Source: Fasciola hepatica (Eukaryota > Platyhelminthes > Trematoda > Plagiorchiida > Fasciolidae). Taken from it: 64,000 bases of DNA. The position numbers and the translations under genes are program-made. Below the pieces are notes generated by a model. That model saw only the letters and a list, made by a program, of their open reading frames with translations, ran no database searches and was not told where the DNA came from. Shown here one piece after another: positions 1 to 12,388 of the stretch (its first letter is position 1; each line of letters begins with the position of its first letter). The stretch covers positions 2,366,001 through 2,430,000 of the forward strand of contig CANUEZ040000199.1 in the NCBI GenBank assembly GCA_948099385.1, in the 5' to 3' direction.

Positions 1-3000
1 TGGCGGGGCGAGGTTAAAATGGATATATTTTACCCGGCTTCAAACGCGTGGAATCAATGTTATGGTAAGCTTGAAGCCGAATTGATATTGCATGTAAGTT
101 GTGCATCGTCAGACGGCGAAGAAGTAGATATCTCAGGGAGGACAAACTTTGGCGTAGCTGAATACTTGCTGGTGAAGCTTGCGAATTCTCTGTGCAGCGG
201 GGTTTTGTCGGCAACAACCTCAATGTTTTCGAAGGGAGTTCTCGAAGCGATGTTGGGTTGGTTCTTGACAAATTGCTTGGCTGGCTTCTCTTCAAGGAAT
301 TTGGATAACTGTGGACGATATTTTCCTTGAATGTTCTTTAGTGGCCGACCGCACTGACAGGGGTAGTGTGTCATTTGATACCACTTAAAAGGCCACATTT
401 CACTTCTTCAACAAAGATTCTTTAGAGCATATTAAATACAACTACATTTTTTTTGAGTTGTTGATCCTTCGCTCGGTTTCCGAGGCAGCGGCTTCTATGA
501 GACGCCTAGCCGTGACCAGGTCTTGGGTTGACTGATTTTTAGGGGGCTGGAGCTAATAATATTATTAATATTGGTATGTTTCTCGGCCAAGGTCAAAAAG
601 CAAGCGCTAGCGCATGGTCATGGTGTACCACGTTACTCAATAAGATGAAATATTCACAAATTCTAAGGATAAAAGTCAAGGGTGTCTGCGACAGAAAAAC
701 ATAGCCAGCGACAATTTGAATGGATCATTCTAATAATGGTTTGCCCGGCAATTTTGAACCAGTTTCGAATCCGAGCTAGGCGGTAGTGCGGGGTTGGGAT
801 GGCAAAAAATCGGTAACAGTGCCAAGGAGGCTTTATGAACGAGGATAATGCAAATCAAGGAGAACGGAGGTTTACTATGGTTCTGCGAAACGAGTAATTT
901 CTGAACAAGAAGAAAAAGGAAGAATCAAAAAAATTGCAAAGAAGTGTACTCTGGAAAATCGATGCATGCGAAGAGTATAACGTTCCATGAAGACGATGCA
1001 AACCCTAAATGACGGATTTACCGGGGTTCAATGAACTGAATGAATTTTCAAACAGGGAGACATGAGACCAGTTTCGTGGAAGTGAACTTGAGAAAACTGG
1101 TGGATGTGGGAGGAACAGCAGTCCATAAAAACATGAGTTTAATTTCAGGATTAGTAACCTGTACCATTCAGAAGTGAGAAAGCGCAACTAGAGGGTCCTC
1201 GAGAAGTGGAGAGTCATTTACAAGCTGGCTATGTTTCGAAGTAAAGATAAACTATGGTAACGGATACTAAGGTGGAAAATCTCCGCATTGACTTCAGCCT
1301 CATTAAGCTGTTCCACTGATATATAAATATATAACGACGCATTGGGTCTCAGTGTTATTCGGCGTCATTTCTGGTAAAGTACAACATCGTATGGATATGT
1401 TTCACCTGGTAGAGCAAAGTATGTGTCGGTCAATCAGCCGAGTATGGCAGTACGTTAGCAAGAAGCGCATGAACTGGAACTTGTGTTGGTTGCAATGGTG
1501 ATATCGGCAGGATAGGCCTAGCGTTAGGAAAAGCTGAACGATTTGATAAGTAATTGGGAGTGCTTCCTGTCGGGTGGCTTGATCTCGGTCCCAGTTGCCA
1601 TGGAAAGTTCCACTTTGGTCTCTGTCGGTACGAGTCAAGGTGGCATCCCTAGTTATCCGGTTTGACTACTGAGATAGTAGGAGGCAACGAACCTGAAACA
1701 AAGGGGGATTGCAGTCTGGACGTGGTTCCAGCTGTGGGTTATGATAATACATGAAGACAATAATATGTGAGTGGGGCATGGATTAAGTTTCATTTGAGCA
1801 GTCAGTGGCATCTACTCTACATTCTGGGTAAAATAGGCTCGCAGTGGATTTGCGCTATTCTACCACAGGCTAACAAAGTTGCGTACATCGGTTAGTCAAC
1901 TGTGTATGCATACCAAAGGATTTATGATTAGCACTTCGGCAAGGCCGTGCTCTGATACTAATAAATGACTCAATGCTTCACGGTTTGGAATAGTTAGAAA
2001 TGATAGCTGTCAATGCAGTTTGCTTAAGCAAAACGCTGTCTGGCACCGAGGCTATAATATGGGTTTGAAACAACAGACTGTGAGCTAATTTGACCGGCAC
2101 ACTGTTAGCGTAGCGCTATACTGTTACTGTCTCTTCCGGCATAGTGGTGATTCTATACTGAGTAGTTTCTGATGAGCCTTAAAGTAAAATAAATTGTTGG
2201 GGTGACAGTGGTGATGCATTGGAGGAAATTGGTCACGTGCCGGGAAATGATTGCGTGAGTTAGTTTATGCTTTTACTCGATGGAGCTATCGTACTGAGAT
2301 TATACTTGGTTATGAGCAGGGAAATCTGATGTAGATGTGATTGCAGGGTTATCTTCGTATATTTTTCTTACGTAAGCGGAGTTGACTTGGACAGAGTTGT
2401 ATCAGCCGAAGAACACAGACTGTTGAGATTATGGAGATTGCGCCGTATTTTCTCAGCCCTTTTATTTGCCCCGCCAAATATATCAGTCAGGCTGACGAAA
2501 CACTATTTTGGTGAAAGTTTCGGGACTTTTGACTTTTCTTATAACTTTGGTTGGGCTTTGGCACGACCAGCTAGTGAGGATGCACTTTGTTTGGCTTATA
2601 AATTCGGCATTGCAATACTGACAGCGGTGGCACTTGAGAGCTGAGTATACAGAATAAGGTCACTTTCCATAACACACGGGCTTCCTGAAGTGAAAACGTC
2701 GAGCTCTGTGGCTTTGGATCAAAGGAGAGTAACACTATAGAACTGCTGATAACGAGACTTTGAAGCTGAAAGACGACTTAATTTTTTTGCTTAATAGGAA
2801 CACTATAACAGTTTGTAATTTTCAGTGTTACTCTAGGCAGCTAAGTAAAACCTACATCGATTTAATTCGGTAAATGACGTGGTGTGATAGTTTCATTGCT
2901 GCCGTGAATTATCCGAGAATCAATGAGTATAATAGATAGAGTCCCAGAGGATATTTAAGGTAGGCTTAATCCCTAATTTCCTAGAAAATTATTGCGCTGA

Positions 3001-3560
3001 TGCTTTACGATAATAGCTTACGATCTCACCGCTGGGTGGCACAAATAATCCCTCCGACAATCACGGCTTGAGTGCAAATTACTAATACTGTTAGGAATTT
3101 CTCAAAACTAAGCCTAAAAAATGCGAAAAGCTAAAACGGAGGCCACGGTGAACTTGATGTTCGCCTGTGACGCAACAAATGAAGGTCTAGAAATAGAAAA
3201 AAAGTGGAGAAACGCAGTCTGGGATGCTCCCAGCTGAAGCCAAACGGGAATCCATACAAAGAGGCAACTTTAGTAGACAGCGACTCTCTGGGACTAGTTT
3301 TTCTATTGCAGAAAGCAGAAAAACTAAGAACTTTTACTCAATCTCATCTTTCATAGACTGCCGGTATTTTTACGATTCATAAGTCTAGACCCCTCTCAAG
3401 GGCTTGGTCGTCGAGTGGGTTTGCAGTGAGGAGCTTTAATTTTCAGGCAACCGTGAGGAATTTACCCAGTGTACTTCTAAACAGACGGCTGGAAGTAGAA
3501 CTGCGTACTTCCAAATAAATTTTATTCCGTAAATTAGATTACACCGTGGTGAAGCAATAT
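1..3560. other. No recognisable gene
   Basis: AT-rich DNA with stops in all frames and no family I recognise. The longest open stretches are at 60-398 (minus, 112 codons) and 19-330 (plus, 103 codons). They overlap on opposite strands and show no known motif, so I do not call either a gene. The decayed LINE to the right may extend into the end of this stretch. Confidence 0.5.
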
Positions 3561-3639
3561 GAATGTAAGTCAGTAATGGTAATGGGGGTTGAATGGGTAG
3601 GAACTTGGTGGATATCTAGGAGCAGGCACAAAGCGCAGT

Positions 3640-4480
3640 GGATTAAATGTATATGTCCGGCTGCGAAGGACGTTATACAAAAGGATAAGGTTTAGTTTCA
3701 TAAGTCAAAGCCACAAGTGGTCTAGTTTAAAAAACAAACGGCTTTCTTTACGAGTGAGGGGTGAGCACCACCCAATCAGCCGCTAAGTGAAGCCAAGTTG
3801 GACTCATTCTACACCAATCCTGTTTGGTTTGTGCATACTAGAAAGGATGGGAGGTCAGTGCTCTAGTAAAGGCCTGGCATGAAATTTGTAGGGGAAGAGG
3901 ATGCATTCCTGAAGTCGGAAGGAGCGAAATATTAGCCCTTAGCACTTCCTAGCCTTAGTGACTTGGAGGGCCGAATATTCGGAGAAGTTAAATGTGCAGG
4001 GCTAGCTTGGGCCAAGGTCCCGGGCAACTTGCTTGCTAGCAATAAATGAACCACAAAAGGCTAGAGACCTTGGAGTTAGGTTGCTATTATGTGTGAGTGC
4101 CTCACCTTTGTCAGCAGAAAAATTCATCTGCCAAGTTGAGCTCCATCCATCGAGTGCAGATATGTCTTCACAGACGTTTAGGATAGTCGGGGCGAGGCAA
4201 TCAAGCTTGAATGGTTAGACAATCTTGACGTCATCGGCAAAAAGAAATAAGGTGCCATAGCCCATTGAGAGGAATAAGTCGTTCATATGCATCAGGATTA
4301 GCAGAGGGTTAAGGACGGTAACCTGTGTGACACCGCTTGTAACCGGTTTAAGCCCGGAACAGTGTTCATTTCTTGAGACAACCTAGAAGCGATTAGATAG
4401 GCAAGAATTGACTCAAGATACTAGGGGTTAGTGATGCCAGAAAATTGGATTTATGGGAAGGTAGTTTGTTATCGCATGCA
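3640..4480 (-). pseudogene. Decayed LINE reverse transcriptase (CR1/jockey-like)
   Basis: No continuous frame remains, but the minus strand still reads as the second half of a non-LTR reverse transcriptase. A VTSGVTQ block lies near 4326-4346 (usually VTSGVPQGSVLGP), followed by LLIL-MNDL and then the catalytic block FADDVKI near 4222-4242. Downstream come a thumb-like segment with W-STWQMNFSADK and a VARDLG-like block near 4010-4060, and a VQLGFTKRLIG block near 3775-3815 matching the usual VQRRFTKRI. The order of motifs is right for a LINE RT. Many stops and small indels make this an old copy, and its borders are uncertain. Confidence 0.72.
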
Positions 4481-6085
4481 GTAAGCCTTTCTTGTGATGT
4501 GGGATGATGACTGAGAATTTCTAGTTTGTCGGCACCGGACCGAAGTTCAATGCTAGGGTAGATAGATTCAGTAGTAAGAAAGGTAATCCAGGTCCACGTT
4601 TAACTACTGTGGTAATGGGCAATCGGGGATGAGTTAGCAGAAGGTACTGATGACTAGGTTCAACGGGAAACATAATGGTCGGTTGGTTCTCGCTCCACCT
4701 GGACCGACAAGTTAACAGTGGCTGGTTCGGCTGGCCCATCCTCTGTTCGGGAATAGGCGTGGATTTCAACAATCAAGGCCCTTGATTGAAATTTAAATAG
4801 GGGTTATTTAAATGAATCCCTGGAAGAGAGGAAAATTTGTTGCAGAGGTTTAACAGGGCGGCTGGCACTCAGCCAGATGGTTGGAAAACTGTTTTGGCGT
4901 ATTTAAAACATATGGTACCTTCTGTCCCGACGCACGATGATGCTTTACTTGTCAGCCCTTTTCGCCTGTATTGCTAAGCAGGGTTGTAGAACCCTGTCGA
5001 TCAGTCGGGATACCATCTACCTTAGCACCTGTGGTGTTTCATGCTGCAGGCCTTCAGCATGGCGTGTTTGGTTGACGGCAAAGGCAGTCAATCAGGAGTG
5101 TTGTAAAATATAGCTTTTTTGGCTGATGAATTTCGGCGGCAAATGAGTGCGAGAAACCGCCTGCCATGGTTAGGCCTTGGCTCAGAGCTGAAGGAGCTGG
5201 TTCCATCGTGCCATGTATCGGGGATATCTTCATTAGAATATCGTCGATTTACTGCGTCTGGTTATAAACGTGTGCCACTTTTTGATCTACCACCTTGATC
5301 TTCCTGTTGGCAGCACCATAAACATAAATGAGAGCTACAGATCATGGATTGTCAGCAGGCAGAGAATGAGTGTTCTTGATTTTTCTGGGCTTGACAGTAC
5401 GAGTTGCCTGGTTGGTACCCGGGACCTAGGAATGTTTACAGGGTATCCTTGGAGCTTCCGTAGGCAGTTCAGGAGACAATACGACGAAGCTGGAAAGATT
5501 ATGGGTCAGCAGGTTGAACGTTTTGGACAGCTTGAGACCAAGCGGAAAGTTTTGGGTATTTTTTCTAAGTCTTTCTAGCTAGAATACAGACGGCTATAAG
5601 ATTTGTAAACATAAAAGCCAAACACATCTTGGATATGATAGAGGCAAGGCTATCAAGGGAGAATAGATTTGGGGCTTTTGGTCTATCCTGGTATGAATTT
5701 CCTTACATCCGGTGTATCTTTCGAGCAAAACCTTCTTTGAACTTCTTCAAACACTTTTTTGTCCCTCTCTGGTCTCGGTGCCCGAGCTTGAACAAAAGTC
5801 TCCGAGTGATGCCTTGCGGTTACCTTGTATGTAGGGAGAACTACTGCGACCTCTGTAGACACCATCGTTCTTCCTAAGTTGAAGGGCGCCCTGTCTGCCC
5901 TGCTCGCTGCTGAAGTGCACTGCTCGGCGGGTTTGAAGCCTCGCCCACACGTCCACCTTGGTCTCTTTCCACAGCAGTGGACTCAGTCCCGACTGGGATG
6001 GACATCTCTAAGTGTCCGTCTTCGTTGCTTCCCCTGTCTGCCATAAAGCGTTTGCATTTGGCCGCATTCGGCGGCAACTCCTGCC
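4480..6085. other. Unassigned stretch
   Basis: Probably includes upstream parts of the decayed LINE near 4.5-5.0 kb, too degraded to align by eye. A 102-codon plus frame at 5270-5578 and overlapping minus frames at 5683-6287 carry no motif I recognise. Confidence 0.4.
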
Positions 6086-6700
6086 TTTTGGCACACACTA
6101 ATTCTGCGTGCCCTGAGGTGTCCCATGAGTGGATCAAGTGTAGTGCAGCCTTCGGTTGCACTTTTGGCTCTCCCGCGACAGTAATGCACAAAGTAAAATA
6201 ACTTTTGCCCTGGATCTGCAACTTTGCACTGGAAAACATTTTCGAATTGCTTCTTAAATGAACAGTATTGCTCGGAGCGCCCGCCAAATGGGGCCAGCTT
6301 CACTCTCGGCAGGTCAAATGCTAAACCTCGGTAGTTTCAGGCGACCTCAGTGGTTCACTTTCGTCGAATAAGTCGTCATTTTGATTTTGACATCGTGAAC
6401 TACATAGATCTTTCGCTAGCTCGTTGAGACCAGTTCCTCGCTGAAGGGGCTCTGTTTCCTTTTCAGCTAACCGCAGCTGATTCTCTTATTCCACCACTCT
6501 CACTCTATAAGCACCGATACACTCTGAATCATCGCGATTAGTAGTGTATGACCCGGCACTGAAAAAACTGGTGGACTGAGCATTATTCAGAGAATCAATA
6601 ACACCCAAACCACCCCCAGAGACTTGTCGAGTTATTTCCCGTTGTCCCCTGAGGTCCTTGCTTTCTCGTCTGGGCTCCTCCAATGAGTTTTTCTGTCCAG
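6085..6700 (-). pseudogene. BEL/Pao gag fragment (third BEL copy)
   Basis: The minus strand encodes two pieces of a Pao-type Gag (DUF1759 region). The N-terminal piece (about 6486-6680) contains GGGLGVIDSLNNAQS, matching GEVLGTYDSLVNARS in the better preserved BEL copy at 22.4-29 kb. The second piece (about 6150-6303) contains GRSEQYCSFKKQFENV, then DPGQK and HYCRGRAK, which are the conserved Gag blocks. The frame is broken between them and homology fades below about 6100. The fragment sits directly downstream of its own 5' LTR (6716-7083). The rest of the element is missing, so this is a truncated, non-functional copy. Confidence 0.85.
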
Positions 6701-6715
6701 GATCCACCTGAATAC

Positions 6716-7083
6716 TGCGAGTCAATTCTCGCGAATCGAGCAAAGCCTAGCCAATTCAAACGAATCCCAAAAACAGAGGAAGATTGATTTTTGGTTTTTA
6801 CGGTCCTAAATTGAAATCCACAAAGGGTGCAAATACACAAAAACCTCAAATACGCGGCAAAAAAGACTCCGTCGTAAAACCCAAAGGTTCAAATACCCAT
6901 GGCTCAAGCACGACAGTCGGAAACGTTTCAAGGCCAAATTCGAATTTCTTACATGAAGAAACAAACGTGCAAAAGTGTGGTGTATGGACGAGCTTTACAA
7001 AGTGATGTCAAATGTATTCAAATTCACAAAGCAGGTAGAACATTTGGAAGGATTTTCGGCATTCGTTATCTACGGTCCCTACA
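6716..7083 (-). repeat. 5' LTR of the truncated BEL copy
   Basis: Starts TG and ends TACA on the plus strand, 368 bp, and aligns along its length with the 377-bp BEL LTRs in the window. The GAGCAAAGCCTAGCC segment matches GAGCAATGCGTAGCC, followed by AATCCC and a TACGGTCCTAAATT segment, and the end GGATTTTC...CCTACA matches GGATTTTCC...TGTTACA. It lies immediately upstream, in the minus sense, of the gag fragment. The left partner LTR is absent, so no target duplication can be checked. Confidence 0.68.
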
Positions 7084-8402
7084 TCGGCTTTTCGGTCTCA
7101 CCATTGGCGTACCCGTCACTGGGGGTACTGTCTGGTGCGGACAATGGCTGCCTCCACTGGTCTCGCGCTGATCGAAGGGGTGGATGTGGTTCCCTTGCAG
7201 GCAAAATTCCAACGGCAGTGCCACTGGAGCCTCTCACCAATTGGCCGTGTTGCACACGCAGTGCTCCATTTGTGTGCCTAACAATTTGGTCTGCTGCTGT
7301 TAAGAATCTGCATGGGGAGAGTGGATTTCCAAACTTCTCTAACAGAGGTCTGGGGCCCCGGTTTTCTCCTGAGAGGCTAACCAGCGGTCCAGCCAAAAAA
7401 CCTTCTTCAGAAGAGCATGCTTGGGCATGCCAATCTGCTTCAGTAGGTTGATGACCTGGCATCTTAGCTTCCCGAATAGTTGTCAAAATGGCAATCAAAA
7501 CTGCTGAGTTATCTCCTTCGTAACGACATTACTCTTCTTCCCATGGCGAGTTCCGTCGTGTGCTAAAACTTCCTCAGTTTTAGTACTATATTGGCTGTTT
7601 GGTCTCTTAAATTTTTTAATTCACCTTTTCCGTTACTACCATATTCGGCAGTCCTGATATCTTGTCCACGAGGGAATGCTTCATATTCTGAGGCCTTGCT
7701 TCCACTGTTGTCATTTGTATGTTAGTATCTGTGTAGTGTGGCTCCTTTATGGACAGCTTTGGTTTCACTACCTGTGAGTGATTGCCCTTTCACTTAAATT
7801 CCAGCTTCGCAGAGATTTAAATCCACTTACGCAGAGGGCACAAATTCACCTTCGGCTGGGATGCTCCAAGTACAGCTTAAGGTCACTAAGATAAAGCTCA
7901 CTGCACTACTGATGGTACAAATACTCACTGGCGTGGCGACAAGTGCCTTTCTTTTTTGCCTCCTTAGGGCACTTCAGGATGCCGTACATGGACAAAGGCA
8001 CTTCCAGTGAACTGTGGCTTTTAATTCTTGGAGTTATTGAAGTTAAATTCTAAGATGAATGATGACGACTCTTCAAGAAAAGGGGGTCACTAGCCAGATT
8101 CTGAATACGCCCAAGCGGTGAAGACAGGAGAAATTTATGGAATTGCTTAACTTGTAGTTATAACCACTGGTTATAAAGTTCCGTAGGGCTGACCGATTTC
8201 CAGCCCCATAAACTCTGCTCTCTTGAAGTCCCTTCTGAATTACAAATGAAAACCTTATGACAAGGTTTTCGGGATGATTATCACTTGGCCTTTCCCGTGA
8301 CTTTTCTTTAGAGGAAAAATTTGGGCTCCACGCAGCTACACTTCACAGTGTTCAACTTCAGAGTACGCGATGCATTTGGTACCGGAACTGGATGCTCCTG
8401 GG
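7084..8402. other. Unassigned; two long overlapping open frames
   Basis: Open frames at 6975-7451 (plus, 158 codons) and 7079-7498 (minus, 139 codons) overlap on opposite strands. The stretch is GC-richer than its surroundings. Neither product shows a motif I know. The remaining bases to 8402 hold nothing I recognise. Confidence 0.4.
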
Positions 8403-8518
8403 TAGCGGTTGTCATTCCCAAGTAGACCTGAGTACAGGAACCTATTCGTAAACAAGGCTCACCTAAGCTCTAGACTTGCAGTAGCATTTTGGTGATTTTG
8501 GTGTCCGCGAAGCCGCTA
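8403..8518. repeat. 116-bp dispersed repeat with short inverted ends, copy 1
   Basis: The interval begins TAGCGGTTGTC and ends CGAAGCCGCTA, so its tips form an inverted repeat of about 8 bp (TAGCGGYT). A clear second copy lies at 44315-44429 in the same orientation, sharing GCGGTTGTCATTCCCAAGTA and the block around the GTGACCGCGAAACCGCT end. Size and ends resemble a small MITE, but the two-copy evidence cannot exclude another repeat type. Confidence 0.6.
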
Positions 8519-8528
8519 CTGCCCATAT

Positions 8529-8735
8529 CAGTTCAGTTTGCTTGGGACGGATAGTGGCCACAGCCAATCGACCGTTTAGAATCCTGTCGATGGTAAGCAC
8601 ACCGGTTGTGCATCAACCGCTGCATTGCGTGTTTCTTCGAATTCCCGCTAAAAATGTGAGGGAAATGGAAAACCTCATCGCAAATCAACTGCGGGAGACA
8701 TCATGTACCGTGAGCTTTCACTGAGACAGTATGCA
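8529..8735 (+). repeat. ~210-bp dispersed repeat, copy 1
   Basis: Reads CAGTTCAG at the start, then GTGGCCACAGCCAATCGACC, ATTCCCGCTAAAAATG, AACCTCATCGC and CACTGAGACAGTATGCA at the end. The reverse complement of 58844-59072 carries the same blocks in the same order. This is an interspersed repeat, perhaps SINE-like. A 60-codon open frame across it is partly shared by the other copy, but I do not call it coding. Confidence 0.75.
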
Positions 8736-8739
8736 GCAA

Positions 8740-10440
8740 ACAAAGTCGTCAACTGAACACAACCCCAGACGGACCACAGTGCCACCGGTCACCCATCCAG
8801 TGAACTTGCTGAAAGCTCACTACCAGAGAATATCTCGTAACACTAACGTTCTACGGCACTTTTGGGGACTGTAAGCTCCGTAGGTCTATCATTCAACGAG
8901 GCGGACGGTTCTGGCCGTTCACTACTCCTGTTGTCTAGTTTTGCTCTTCCATCTCGGTGGCGCCGGAGAAAAGTAGATCTATACAAGAAACGAGAACGTT
9001 GGGGCTCAGGCCTCGCATCCGTGAATCACTTCAGGACAACAAGGCCTCAGACTTGACCTGAACTAGCCGTGACTGACAGGGTAACTAACAAACATGAGGG
9101 AAGCTCTAAAGATCTTGATGTACAGGGTCGAGTCATTACAGCCCAGTCAATGAAACGGGGCCAGCTTAATGGAAGGCCTGAGGAAGAATGGACGGTGTTC
9201 TAAAACAAGTTTCCGTTGCTCGTAGAGCATTCTGCTTCAGCTCGCAGAATCCGAAGAAAGGGAAGCCCACCACGGTAGACCAGTAGAGCAAGTGGGGCCT
9301 AAAGCGGGAAACACAGGGCGCGGTGTGGATACCAGCAGATGGGGGCCACAAAAGACACCTACGGTTAAAAACGACTCGATAATAATCCATCAGAGCCCAA
9401 AAGCAGCTTAGCCAGAAACAATAAGTGCCCATAGGTCTGCGGCATGCCCCAAGCCTGCCCCAAGATCATTTTTCACTTGCAAAAGATGCTAATTGTTTAT
9501 GGAATTACTGGGATTATATCCTTATTTACATATTTGTCATCCTAAGGCACGCTTATTGTGGCCTGTTTTGTCTTATTCATTTACAATTAGTGGTGACCTT
9601 CAAGCGGTTTCGTGCAGCAGTCGTTCTGTCCTTCACGTGACTGCGGTGTGTGTCCCCGAGCGCGTGACCCAAGAGCTCGGCATGAGATTCGTACAAACTG
9701 TGTTGAATACATCACCTATACATGTTTGTAGTCCTGCTAAGCAGCATGCCTGAGGTTTGCCCGAAGCTCCAGCAACCCCATTAGGTAAACTCGGAGCAAA
9801 CGTGGGGTCAGCCTCAAGATTGTGGCCCCTTGGAGCACTTTTTATGTGCTACCGTTATGTTGACTGATTTATCAATCTCCAACCAGTGACAAAATATATT
9901 CATCATAAGTGGATGAAGTGTAGCTCAACAGGCGTATACTCGAGGTTACTTATATATATATATATATAGATATAGGTATAAATGAGTGTGGGCCATATGT
10001 CTCTCACTCTGTACACAGGTATATGTATAGGTGTGTCATACGATACACCATCGTTTTTGCGGATACCGTGGGTACCTGGCATACGCATGTTTATTGTTTG
10101 TGGATACTTGTTTTAAACTATCATTATCGGATTTCAAATGAAGAAAAATGTAGTTTAGTGTTCACCATTTTTCTGTGTTTACAATGGACAGCTAACTCAC
10201 ATGGACCACCCAAGCAAGTGGCAAAATTACCGCCAGCGTAAGCGGGCGTTGAGTACTCTACCGTGTACTGAGTGCGGCGAGGGATCCATGTGGGCCCATC
10301 GATATCGATGTCCGAAGATGACGTCAACGAGTACTTAAATATTTGTAGCACAATGTAAACTTCATTGTATCCAAAGCCTACGGTAAATGTGTCATCTGGT
10401 GATGGGGTTTCGGGTGGACATCAACCAAAATTCAGCACTC
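8740..10440. other. No gene seen
   Basis: No protein family recognised on either strand. Contains a short TA microsatellite at about 9950-9968. Short open frames at 9166-9432 and 9425-9753 have no motif. Confidence 0.5.
9950..9968. repeat. (TA)n microsatellite
   Basis: Nine alternating TA units followed by GATATAGG; a simple sequence repeat. Confidence 0.9.
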
Positions 10441-10447
10441 ATCAACA

Positions 10448-12118
10448 ATGAATGTGCAAGCTTCAACAACAGACTTGACCGCTGGTGTCGGTGAGTATAT
10501 TTTCTCTGTGACTTTATATAAAATGTTATTCGCAGGTGTCGACACTGAACTGGGTAAAATTACGTCCGTGAAGATCAACATCGACGAGCTGTTATATTCA
10601 TTTGTCAATATGTTTGTTAACTGCAGACTGACGATGCAGCAACGCAGGAGTGTGCTGAACGTTCTCAACCAATTTTTGCCCGCGGTACCGAAGAATCCGA
10701 GGACCCTGTTGCACACACCCCGTTCTTGTAAGAAGACATTGCTATCACATCGTGTGTATATTCATATTGGGCTCCCCGAAGGTCTGCCACGATCAATCAG
10801 TTGACTGGAGATGGTCCCGGAATCCGTCGAATTTCAGCTGAATGTCGGTGGGTGGTCTATCCACCACTCTTCTACTATACAAATGTGGCCCATTCTGGTA
10901 AATGTGATGCGTCCAGGATGTCTGGCCGTGTTCCCGGTGAGCATTTATTGCGGGTCAAGGAAGTTGCGCCCGATAAACACACTTCTGGAAGAATCGGTGT
11001 ATAAAATTGCGAGATGTATTTGATGGCGGCATCAACTATCGTTGGGCATCAGTAACATGTAAACTTGTGTCAGTGATATGCGCAAGTTCAATTGCGGTAC
11101 CGTCACCTTGTTTTTTAGTAAACGAAGAAGATATTCTGCTGTCCATAGACAGTCCTACGAGAAGTGTGGAGAAACTAAGGGCCTCTACGGAATCCCTTTC
11201 CGCCACTTTCGGGGTGTCATGTTCACAAGCTATGCCGCAACCAACCCCACGTGTGAACACTGTGGATGAATTTCACCATTTACACGACGTCCTCGGAACA
11301 CCAGAAGCTTTATACAAGATGGTAAGTCACTATCCGTGTACGTGACAAACATAGGTCACAACTCTGCGGCGGTACACAACTAAAAATCTTCAGGATGCCA
11401 TTAAGCAAATGCTATCTGCTTTGGTCAGCGACGACGTTGCAGTGAGGTGCTGCTGGCTCGGTGGAAGCAGGAGGGTAGCCGTCTGCGAACATAGACTCAT
11501 CAAAGCAATAAAGAGTATGTCAGTTTATTAGTGGTCTCATCACTTACTGGATGCTATCATATTCAGTAAGTTTTTGCCGTGGAACCAAATTTCATCATTG
11601 ACAAGCATATCAGACATTGGTTCCACAAAGTTCTTGATCGCGGAGCAGGCGGGAGATATAAAAGGTGAGTAGAATGAAACGGAGTAGCCTCATTTCTTCG
11701 CTACGGTTAACAGAAGCATGTTTGCTGTAAGACTATAATTTGAAGTACATTAGTCGTCTGTTGAATTACATTGGACTTCCGCGTTTTTTCTCGTACGCCA
11801 CACTCGCTGTCCGTATCATATATGTTACTGTGAAAAAGCAGCAGTTATATTCAAGCCGGTGTTGCTCGGTTTACATTGACAGACTGCTCCTCTACGAAAT
11901 ATCAACGTAGAATCACCTATTTTCAACTTGCGAGCATCGTTGAAAAATGCCATGCCGTTTATTGAATATATTTGTGTCGGATGCCATTATCACTGAATAC
12001 ATGATAGTGGAATGATTTACCGGCAGTTCGTCAATAACAGTTTGCATTTTATTCTCATATCTGCAGATATCGCGGCCTCAGACTACTGGATCCAATGTCT
12101 AACGAGAATGTACTTTGA
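10448..12118 (+). pseudogene. Intron-containing transposase-like gene with DUF4806-like domain
   Basis: A multi-exon plus-strand gene, probably broken. The first part has a possible 45-bp intron (10491-10535, GTGAGT...CGCAG) and then a helical segment with LLYSFVNMFVNCRLTMQQRR and NQFLPAVPKNPRTLL. This resembles the N-terminal region of transposase-domain proteins. At 10811-11020 a WPILVNVM...VFPVSIYCGSRKLRP block resembles the family's WPIL...YYGKKKP segment. From about 11120 a clean exon pair follows: ...VDEFHHLHDVLG...YKM to 11321, intron 11322-11393, then DAIKQMLSAL...VRCCWLGG to 11514, intron 11515-11566. This looks like DUF4806. A WF-KVLDRGAGGRYKR end near 11660 and a short last exon 12067-12118 fit it. 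Frames shift near 10801, 11010 and 11567. It could be a decayed DNA transposon or a dying host gene derived from one; family assignment is by motif memory only. Confidence 0.42.
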
Positions 12119-12345
12119 AGGATTATTGCATACTTGTACAAAATACATTTATCGAACGAAATAAATTTTTCGGATCGCGATCATGGCTTCCAGTTTTCAG
12201 TTACAAATTCGACAGAAGATGGTGTATGTGGGATGCGTACGCAAATGGCCAAATTAGAAATAATTGCTAGTAGTAGTCCGGGAAACGGCAGTTGGATCTG
12301 GTTTAGTTTAACGTGTTACAAAGGTTAAGGCTAGCCCCAGGTTTG

Positions 12346-12388
12346 CCCCAAGTTTGCCCCATAGGAGACGCATGGGGCAAACTTGGGG
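12346..12388. repeat. Perfect 17-bp hairpin
   Basis: CCCCAAGTTTGCCCCAT (12346-12362) is followed by a 9-nt loop and its exact reverse complement at 12372-12388. A third, partial unit (GCCCCAGGTTTG) precedes it. It may be the end of a foldback element or a transcript hairpin. Confidence 0.85.

Noticed and set aside
60..398. 112-codon minus frame as a gene
   Set aside because: No domain, no clear start context, and an equally long plus frame overlaps it.
10801..11004. Frame with TTG start at 10801 as a separate small gene
   Set aside because: It overlaps the better motif-bearing frame 10811-11023 and has no recognisable domain.
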